Part shown: positions 5,863-10,105 of the stretch, piece by piece
Numbering within the stretch: the first letter of the stretch is position 1
Layout: each line of letters begins with the position of its first letter
Assembly: GCA_016712625.1 (NCBI GenBank)
Contig: JADJQQ010000007.1
Location: forward strand, 1 to 10,105
Source: Candidatus Competibacteraceae bacterium
GTDB taxonomy: Bacteria > Pseudomonadota > Gammaproteobacteria > Competibacterales > Competibacteraceae
Direction: 5' to 3'
DNA: 10,105 nt
Notes under the pieces: generated by a model
The model's input: only the letters and a program-made list of their open reading frames with translations
Told to the model about the DNA's origin: nothing
Databases searched by the model: none
Position numbers and translations under genes: made by a program

Positions 5863-5892
5863 TGCTAGCAATAGCTGCAAAAAAAGGTCAAC
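5863..5892 (-). promoter_or_regulatory. Leftward promoter for the repressor operon
   Basis: On the minus strand, -35 TTGACC (5892-5887) and -10 TAGCAT (5868-5863) are 18 bp apart, across a T7 tract. The predicted start is at about 5857-5855, essentially on the repressor ATG. The first operator dyad overlaps the spacer and -10, giving a route to autoregulation. Confidence 0.6.
5867..5876. promoter_or_regulatory. Operator O1
   Basis: AGCAATAGCT, one of three near-identical dyads in this gap. It overlaps the leftward promoter, and the flanks GCTAT (5859-5863) and ATAGC (5871-5875) add a second inverted pair. Probable repressor site. Confidence 0.6.
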
Positions 5893-5903
5893 CAAAAAAT
5901 TAC

Positions 5904-5913
5904 AGCAATTGCT
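5904..5913. promoter_or_regulatory. Operator O2
   Basis: AGCAATTGCT, a perfect palindrome, lies just upstream of the rightward -35. Its centre is 37 bp from O1 and 23 bp from O3. It matches O1 and O3 at 9 of 10 positions. Confidence 0.65.
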
Positions 5914-5914
5914 C

Positions 5915-5943
5915 TTGCATGTGTGCAGCAATAGCTATATGAT
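5915..5943 (+). promoter_or_regulatory. Rightward early promoter
   Basis: -35 TTGCAT (5915-5920) and -10 TATGAT (5938-5943) are 17 bp apart. The -10 matches consensus at 5 of 6 positions, the -35 at 3. O2 abuts the -35 and O3 fills the spacer, so a bound repressor would block it. The start is expected near 5950. Confidence 0.6.
5927..5936. promoter_or_regulatory. Operator O3
   Basis: AGCAATAGCT, identical to O1, inside the spacer of the rightward promoter. It directly follows a TGCATGTGTGCA palindrome (5916-5927), which may extend the site. Confidence 0.65.
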
Positions 5944-5949
5944 TCATCC

Positions 5950-6091
5950 AACCCGACGCCCTCCAGCCCTGGACCCTTCGCCGCCCCGAAAGGCGGAGTT
6001 TGAGGTGAGGCAACTGGACGGCGGAGGGCCAAATCCTCTTTGGTGGGAATTCCCGCCGGTGCTGGGTTCGACTCCCTCCGGCGGGCTTTTT
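5950..6091 (+). ncRNA. Structured leader of the rightward operon with possible attenuator
   Basis: The leader folds into a local hairpin (CCGCC 5981-5985 with GGCGG 5992-5996) and ends in a terminator. Three segments can pair in alternatives: GCCCTCC (5958-5964) with GGAGGGC (6023-6029), and CGGAGGG (6022-6028) with CCCTCCG (6074-6080). The second pairing would consume part of the terminator stem. This is the layout of an attenuator, or of a put-like RNA that promotes antitermination. No peptide or ligand domain is recognised. Pairings are seen; the switch is inference. Confidence 0.45.
6052..6091 (+). terminator. Rho-independent terminator in the rightward leader, with a T-loop-like apex
   Basis: CCCGCCGG (6052-6059) pairs perfectly with CCGGCGGG (6078-6085), followed by C and five T residues. 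Inside, GGG-TTCGACT-CCC forms a small stem with a 7-base loop that fits the tRNA T-loop consensus. Because it lies before the first gene, transcription must be let past it, or early genes are kept low. Confidence 0.75.
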
Positions 6092-6105
6092 AAAGGAGTA
6101 ACGGA

Positions 6106-6246
6106 ATGAACGCAATTTTTGAAGAGCATTCAGCGCGCCGGCGGATCGCGGCAGAAATGATCATCGCGAAGATCGAGCGCAATCTCGCCTTGCGGCGATT
6201 GCAAAAATCAGCAATAGAATGGAGGGCAAGAAAATGTCTGAAATAG
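6106..6246 (+). CDS. Small basic phage protein, 46 aa
   Basis: The first gene of the rightward operon. AAGGAG lies 7 nt before the ATG at 6106. The product starts MNAIFEEHSARRRIAAEMII and is mostly one long amphipathic helix rich in Arg and Lys. Its end overlaps the next start by 13 nt. It is too short for family assignment. Position directly behind the terminator leader is typical of small phage regulators such as antiterminators, but no Arg-rich box RNA-binding motif can be proved. Confidence 0.55.
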   Translation: MNAIFEEHSARRRIAAEMIIAKIERNLALRRLQKSAIEWRARKCLK

Positions 6247-6431
6247 ACTTGATAACGCGCCGGTATCTAGCCGCAATTAAAAGTTACGAAGAGCAAAAAA
6301 AAATGCTGCAAGATCAAGCCATTCAACGCGCGGATCGTCGCCGATTGCGCCTCGCCCTGCTTCGCAACGGCATTATCTTCATCGCCGCCGCCGTGTCGAT
6401 ATTTGCCGCTATCTGGTGGTGCGGACTATGA
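6234..6431 (+). CDS. Small single-span membrane protein, 65 aa
   Basis: The ATG at 6234 is chosen over 6219 because GGAGGG lies 7 nt upstream of it. Residues 1-45 are charged and helical (YLAAIKSYEEQKKMLQDQA, then RADRRRLRLALLR). Residues about 46-63 (GIIFIAAAVSIFAAIWW) form one transmembrane segment close to the C-terminus. The positive cluster before it predicts a cytoplasmic N-terminus, a tail-anchored type. The stop overlaps the next ATG (ATGA). Position next to early genes could suit a superinfection-exclusion or host-takeover role, but nothing in the sequence shows that. Confidence 0.6.
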   Translation: MSEIDLITRRYLAAIKSYEEQKKMLQDQAIQRADRRRLRLALLRNGIIFIAAAVSIFAAIWWCGL

Positions 6432-6778
6432 GCACGTCGCCGGCAAACTTCCATGATTGGCAATATGAGCGCGAAAGCGCGCGCGATGCTGAAATTAAGG
6501 ACGCTATCTCAGAACGAATTCAAGACTTGGAAATGTCCAGCGGGCACGGTGATGCCGAGCAAAAGCTCATGGAGCGAGTTCTTGCCAAGTTATTTCAGTC
6601 TGACATTGCGACCGAGACATTCCACTGCTATCTGTTCAAGCTGTGGCAGACGCGCAACGCACAGGAGGAAGAAGACAAGAAGAAAATGGCGCGTGCTGCC
6701 CAGGTCATCGCAAACACGATTGCACCGATTATGAGGGACATCGTGTCGTCGGACATCCACAAAGAATTCGGCGCATGA
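6428..6778 (+). CDS. Hypothetical helical phage protein, 116 aa
   Basis: I take the ATG at 6428, which forms ATGA with the previous stop, rather than the GTG at 6416. The protein is almost entirely charged helix: YERESARDAEIKDAISERIQ near the start, a Cys/Tyr/Trp-containing middle (ETFHCYLFKLWQTRNAQEEE), and a C-terminal helix ending SSDIHKEFGA. No motif or family recognised. It may form coiled coils or bind a partner. Confidence 0.6.
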   Translation: MSTSPANFHDWQYERESARDAEIKDAISERIQDLEMSSGHGDAEQKLMERVLAKLFQSDIATETFHCYLFKLWQTRNAQEEEDKKKMARAAQVIANTIAPIMRDIVSSDIHKEFGA

Positions 6779-6808
6779 AAAACCGCTAGGAGTTGTCGCT
6801 CCTAGCGG
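6778..6808 (-). terminator. Perfect 10-bp hairpin with T5 on the minus strand
   Basis: CCGCTAGGAG and CTCCTAGCGG flank a TTGTCG loop. On the plus strand no T tract follows. On the minus strand the stem is followed by five T residues, so it reads as a leftward terminator. It may stop antisense transcripts, or in the rightward mRNA act as a stability or processing hairpin just after the 116-aa gene. Confidence 0.6.
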
Positions 6809-6835
6809 CTGAAAACCAACAATGAGGAAGACGAT

Positions 6836-7003
6836 ATGCAGACCAAAATTATACGCATCCACGCGCCACGGCGCAACCCGCGTCACCCAGTACGGGGTTA
6901 CAGTCAGCCGGCGCTGGACATGCTGACGCTCAAGGCGTTGGCTGAACTGGTGGTGGATGTGATGGAAGGTCGATACAAGGAGGCGAGCCATGATCGTTCA
7001 TAA
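6836..7003 (+). CDS. Small basic phage protein, 55 aa
   Basis: The ATG at 6836 follows GAGGAAG at 7-8 nt. The first half is basic and rich in Pro and Arg (IHAPRRNPRHPVRGYSQ). The second half is a Leu/Val-rich helix (MLTLKALAELVVDVMEG), and it ends EASHDRS. The end overlaps the start of the nuclease gene by 14 nt, and the nuclease Shine-Dalgarno lies inside it, so the two are probably translated together. It could be a small accessory factor for the nuclease, by position only. Confidence 0.55.
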   Translation: MQTKIIRIHAPRRNPRHPVRGYSQPALDMLTLKALAELVVDVMEGRYKEASHDRS

Positions 7004-7664
7004 GTGCGAACAGGGCAGTGAGGAATGGCAACAACTCCGCTGCGGCGTGCTCACGATGAGCCACGCAAAAGAGCTTCTAACCGGTGGGAAAGGAAAGACT
7101 CGCCAATCCTATATTCTGGACGTGGTGTCCGAGAGATTGTCTGGAAAGCCTATCGAGAGTTATTCGAGTTTTGATATGCAGCGCGGTCAATTTTTGGAGC
7201 CGTATGCGCTGAAGTTGATTGAGGAAGCTAACGGCGCGCCCATTGATCGGGTTGGATTCATCACAACCGATGATGGTCGGATCGGATGCAGCCCTGATGG
7301 TCTATTCGGAGAAATGGCCGGAATTGAAGTCAAATGCCCAAATCCGAGACAGCACATCAGGAATATCAAGTCGAATGGGTTTGATGATTATATAGCCCAA
7401 GTACAGGGGAATATGTGGATTACGCAAAACCGGCAACTCTGGTATCTAGTGTCATTTTGCCCATGGGTTACACAAAACCCGTTTTATTACGAAGTCATAA
7501 ACATTGACAATGAGATTGTCAAAAAGATCAAGGAATCCGCAATCAGCGCTGCTAACGAAATAGATTACCTCGTAGCAGAGTTATCCGAAATATTGCCCGA
7601 TAAGCGAATCATAAGGCCTGGCGAGGCGCGCATCGCATGGGAAGAAAACGTTTGCCGTCAATGA
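6990..7664 (+). CDS. YqaJ / lambda-exonuclease-family 5'-3' dsDNA exonuclease
   Basis: At 224 aa it is the size of lambda Exo (226 aa). It starts with the family pattern GSEEWQQLRCGVLTMSHA (9-26). The catalytic residues of the PD-(D/E)XK fold are visible: Glu70 in RGQFLEPYA, Asp103 in CSPDGL, Glu113-Val-Lys115 in IEVK, and Gln137 in AQVQGNMWI. It should be a metal-dependent toroidal enzyme that chews one strand of dsDNA from the 5' end to leave 3' overhangs for strand annealing or invasion. The start has AGGAGG at 6-7 nt. No beta-type annealing protein follows, so its partner is likely the next gene product. High confidence in the family. Confidence 0.9.
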   Translation: MIVHKCEQGSEEWQQLRCGVLTMSHAKELLTGGKGKTRQSYILDVVSERLSGKPIESYSSFDMQRGQFLEPYALKLIEEANGAPIDRVGFITTDDGRIGCSPDGLFGEMAGIEVKCPNPRQHIRNIKSNGFDDYIAQVQGNMWITQNRQLWYLVSFCPWVTQNPFYYEVINIDNEIVKKIKESAISAANEIDYLVAELSEILPDKRIIRPGEARIAWEENVCRQ

Positions 7665-7676
7665 TGAGGTGGAATT

Positions 7677-8294
7677 ATGAGCGAGCCAAGCTTGCAAGAC
7701 ACAATTATTCCTAAGTCGGACCAATTGAACGCCGACGACTTGATTACCGGACCGATCACGGTCACGGTGGAAGCAGTCAAGCGGTCCCCATCACCGGAAC
7801 AACCTATCGATATTTGCATTACCGGGCATCGCCCTTTCCGGCCTTGTAAGTCCATGCGGCGTGTTTTGATTTCAGTGTGGGGCGATAAAGGTTCTGAATG
7901 GATTGGAAAATCCATGACGCTTTATTGTGATCCAAACGTAAAATACGGCGGCGTCGAAGTGGGCGGGATTCGAATTAGCCATGTCAGCGGGATCGATGAG
8001 GAAATCAAGCTAGCCCTGACCACGACACGCGCCAAGCGGTCACTGTACAAAGTCCTTCCGCTGAAGACCATGGATTATGAGGCGCATATCAGCGCATTCA
8101 AGGACGCTAAAAAGATGCGCGAATGGCTTGTAGCATTAGCGAAGGAGAATAACTGGACGAAAACGACGCCGGTATATGTTTCTTTGCGCAATGCTTGCGC
8201 CGAACAGGCTAAGAAGATAGAAGCGGATAACGCCAAGACTCAAACCCCCGATGAATTCGGCGCCGGCCTTGGCCCGGTGCAGGAAGTGGAGTAG
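7677..8294 (+). CDS. Phage protein of unknown function, 205 aa, nuclease-adjacent
   Basis: The ATG at 7677 has GAGGTGG 5-6 nt upstream. I recognise the N-terminal style (DTIIPKSDQLNADDL, then ITGPITVTVEAVKR) from uncharacterised phage proteins found near recombination genes, but no formal family. Residues 25-120 look beta-rich with conserved-looking residues (SMRRVLISVWGDKGSEWIGK, MTLYCDPNVKYGG, GGIRISHVSGI), which could be an OB-like or other nucleic-acid-binding fold. The C-terminus is helical (KDAKKMREWLVALAKENNW) and ends acidic (GAGLGPVQEVE), like the acidic tail of single-strand DNA-binding proteins. It may fill the role of an annealing protein or SSB for the upstream exonuclease. This is inference from position. 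Confidence 0.7.
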   Translation: MSEPSLQDTIIPKSDQLNADDLITGPITVTVEAVKRSPSPEQPIDICITGHRPFRPCKSMRRVLISVWGDKGSEWIGKSMTLYCDPNVKYGGVEVGGIRISHVSGIDEEIKLALTTTRAKRSLYKVLPLKTMDYEAHISAFKDAKKMREWLVALAKENNWTKTTPVYVSLRNACAEQAKKIEADNAKTQTPDEFGAGLGPVQEVE

Positions 8295-8299
8295 TTGAT

Positions 8300-9724
8300 A
8301 TGAAAAACATCGAAATCAAGAATATCGGCCCCATCGCCAACGTGGCGATTCCAATCCCTGAGGACGGCGGCGTCGTGGTCCTGCGCGGCCGGAACGGCAG
8401 CGGTAAGAGCATCGCCCTGGAAGCCGTCAACGCCGCGACCACGGGCAAGGGTAAGCCGCCACTCAAAGACCTCGCATCAAAGGGCGAGGTCCAGGCTTGC
8501 GGCGCCACCTTGACCGTAGGCCGCACGGTGCGCCGTGCCGGCGAGCTTGAAGTATCGACCCTGGAAGGCCGGCTCTCTGTCGCCGATCTGGTTGACCCAG
8601 GACTGGTTGACCCGGTACGGGCCGATGCCACGCGCATCAAGGCGCTGGTCGGATTGTCCGGCGCAGCGGTGGAGCCGGGCGACTTACACGGCTTCCCCGA
8701 GGAACTGGCCGAAGGGATAGACCTCGATGACCCGGTGGCCGCTATGGCGGAACTCAAGCGCCGGCTCGACATCGGCGCCAAAGAGTACGAGAAGATGGCC
8801 GCCAAGGCGATGACGGAATCGACGACCATCCTCGAATCCAACCCGGAACTTTCCGGCCCGGTGATCGATAAGGATCAAGCGCGGACCCGGCAAACGGCGG
8901 CGATTCGAGCGTTTGATGCGATTCAGGCGCGGGTGAAGGCGGCGGAAGAAGCTGCCACTCGAAACTCGGCAGCGCGGGACCGGCTGGCCAAGCTCCCGGC
9001 TGCTGATGTGGACGCTGCTCAAAAGGCAGAGGAGCTGGCAGATAAGGAAACCACAAAAGCCTTTCAGATCGCCCAGCGGATCAAGGCCGAATATGAGGCG
9101 GCGGTAGCAGCTTATAAGGCAAAGACTGCCGCCCGTGATCTTGCCATAGCAGCCGCCAAGGCAGCGGAAGAACAGGCTGCCATTCGTGCCGAACTTGAAC
9201 GCCATATCGCAGAATCGGCGATTAGCCCACCGGTGCCAGAAGAAGTCGAAGCGGCGCAAGCTGAAATGAAAGCGGCGGATGAAAACCTGGATGCCGCTAT
9301 CCGCCATGGCACCATCATTGAATCGCGGAAGGCCGGCTTGTTGAAAGCGGCGGAAGCGCAAGAGCACGCGCAAGAGGCTACGGCACTGCGGCGCAAGGCC
9401 AAACAGACCGACGAAGTTCTGTCCGAAATCGTGTCTACGCTTCCCGGCTGCCCGCTGCAAGTGACTGACGGCCGGTTGCTCACTGCCACGAAGCGCGGGC
9501 CAACTTTCTACGCCGATTTATCGACGGGCGAACGGTGGCGGATCGCCTTGGACATCGCCATTCAAGCGGTGGGCACCGGTGGCCTGCTGGTCATCCCCCA
9601 AGAAGCTTGGGAGGGTCTGGACCCGCAGAATCGGGATGCTATTGCGAGGCAAGCGAAAGCGGCGCGTGTGGTCATTCTGACGGCAGAATGTTCTGATTCT
9701 GATTTATTGGTAGCAATGGCTTGA
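8300..9724 (+). CDS. SMC/Rad50-like coiled-coil ATPase with atypical Walker B, 474 aa
   Basis: The N-terminal lobe has MKNIEIKNIGPIAN and Walker A GRNGSGKS (30-37). A long Ala/Glu/Lys-rich coiled coil follows, about 195-375. The C-terminal lobe has an ABC-type signature LSTGERWRIAL (from 407), LLVIPQEAWEGLD (429-441) and a closing VVILTAEC strand. The layout is that of SMC, RecN, RecF or Rad50 half-ATPases. The usual Walker B Asp-Glu is Gln-Glu here, so the metal-binding Asp is missing while the catalytic Glu is kept. No zinc-hook CxxC is seen. It may act with the exonuclease to process DNA ends, as SbcC or Rad50 does with its nuclease. The 5' half is very GC-rich compared with flanking genes. 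GGAG lies about 8 nt before the ATG. Confidence 0.8.
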   Translation: MKNIEIKNIGPIANVAIPIPEDGGVVVLRGRNGSGKSIALEAVNAATTGKGKPPLKDLASKGEVQACGATLTVGRTVRRAGELEVSTLEGRLSVADLVDPGLVDPVRADATRIKALVGLSGAAVEPGDLHGFPEELAEGIDLDDPVAAMAELKRRLDIGAKEYEKMAAKAMTESTTILESNPELSGPVIDKDQARTRQTAAIRAFDAIQARVKAAEEAATRNSAARDRLAKLPAADVDAAQKAEELADKETTKAFQIAQRIKAEYEAAVAAYKAKTAARDLAIAAAKAAEEQAAIRAELERHIAESAISPPVPEEVEAAQAEMKAADENLDAAIRHGTIIESRKAGLLKAAEAQEHAQEATALRRKAKQTDEVLSEIVSTLPGCPLQVTDGRLLTATKRGPTFYADLSTGERWRIALDIAIQAVGTGGLLVIPQEAWEGLDPQNRDAIARQAKAARVVILTAECSDSDLLVAMA

Positions 9725-9736
9725 AAGGAGAATAAA

Positions 9737-10099
9737 ATGCGAAAAGTCATCGTTTCAGAAGAAAAATGGTGCAATGAGCACAAGCGACTCGAACGAATCG
9801 ATCTATACGAGGCGTGGTTTCATCAATTCGGCAATGATGAATGCGGCGAGAACAACTCGGTGACTGTTGCGATTGTCGAGCGGATTAGTGATGGGAAAGT
9901 TGACATGGTGTTTCCGGGCAATATCCGGTTTGTTGATCAGCCACAACAGCAAGAGAAATGGCCAGAAGAAAGAACGGCAGTAGTCGCATTGCTCAGGGAG
10001 ATATGCCAAGATCATGGCGACAATGATTGGCTTGACAATCTGCATCTTTATGATGTCATTGACAAGCACTTGCTGAGGCATATTGAGCGCAGCGCATAG
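9737..10099 (+). CDS. Hypothetical phage protein, 120 aa
   Basis: AAGGAG lies 7 nt upstream of the ATG at 9737, 12 nt after the ATPase stop. The protein begins MRKVIVSEEKWCNEHKRLER and holds a beta-like segment (VTVAIVERISDGKVDMVFPG, then IRFVD). It ends with an acidic and aromatic helix pair (REICQDHGDNDWLDNLHLYD). It is acidic overall, with no motif or family recognised. The sequence GGAGAA after its stop suggests another gene begins just beyond the window. Confidence 0.6.
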   Translation: MRKVIVSEEKWCNEHKRLERIDLYEAWFHQFGNDECGENNSVTVAIVERISDGKVDMVFPGNIRFVDQPQQQEKWPEERTAVVALLREICQDHGDNDWLDNLHLYDVIDKHLLRHIERSA

Positions 10100-10105
10100 G
10101 AGAAC

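Noticed and set aside
6010..6091. A tRNA or tmRNA gene ending at the GGGTTCGACTCCC T-arm
   Set aside because: The T-stem pairs at only three positions, no D or anticodon arm fits, the 5' acceptor strand is directly before the T-arm, and there is no CCA. A terminator hairpin explains it.
8209..9489. Long leftward ORFs opposite the ATPase (210, 258, 125 aa)
   Set aside because: These are shadows of a GC-rich, Ala-rich coding frame with clear ATPase motifs on the plus strand.
1..10105. CRISPR array, insertion sequence, tRNA or rRNA genes
   Set aside because: No regularly spaced repeats, transposase motifs, terminal inverted repeats, cloverleaf or rRNA signature were seen.

Overview
The window looks like the early region of a temperate, dsDNA tailed bacteriophage or prophage, probably from a Pseudomonadota host. 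The reasons are phage-type packing of short genes with ATGA, GTGA and TAATG overlaps, a small YdaS/Cro-like repressor between two divergent transcription units, a lambda-Exo/YqaJ nuclease, and a methyltransferase plus SNF2-like helicase pair. No integrase, structural, packaging or lysis gene is present, so the phage lineage and host cannot be fixed. Base composition is mosaic: about 1380-2740 is AT-rich, 8300-8900 is very GC-rich.

Control region (about 5850-6105). The repressor gene (5649-5855, minus) faces a rightward operon. Between them lie three copies of a dyad, AGCAATAGCT or AGCAATTGCT, placed over a leftward and a rightward promoter. The leftward promoter puts its start point almost on the repressor ATG, so that mRNA appears leaderless. 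The rightward transcript begins with a GC-rich leader that ends in a strong terminator, with upstream segments able to form a competing pairing. This is an attenuator or antitermination layout.

Leftward operon (5855 down to 1). In order: repressor, a doubtful small ORF behind a perfect 32-bp palindrome, SNF2/DEAD-like helicase, beta-class DNA methyltransferase, two small unknown or winged-helix ORFs, a 170-aa possible DNA-binding protein, two paralogous proteins sharing an N-terminal domain, a 71-aa protein, a C5-methyltransferase-like gene and several very small genes. The helicase 3' end and nearly every gene in 1-1420 need one-base corrections, mostly at runs of identical bases. The C5-methyltransferase-like gene also carries an in-frame TGA. 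This is either local gene decay or local sequence error, and it should be settled before the left end is interpreted.

Rightward operon (6106-10105). Small genes (46 aa, a 65-aa single-span membrane protein, 116 aa, 55 aa) are followed by a recombination block: YqaJ/lambda-Exo nuclease, a 205-aa conserved-looking phage protein of unknown function, and an SMC/Rad50-like coiled-coil ATPase with an atypical Walker B. A 120-aa unknown protein follows. No standard single-strand annealing protein (Bet, RecT, Erf, Sak) is recognisable, so the 205-aa protein is the best candidate for the missing nuclease partner. All genes in this operon read cleanly.
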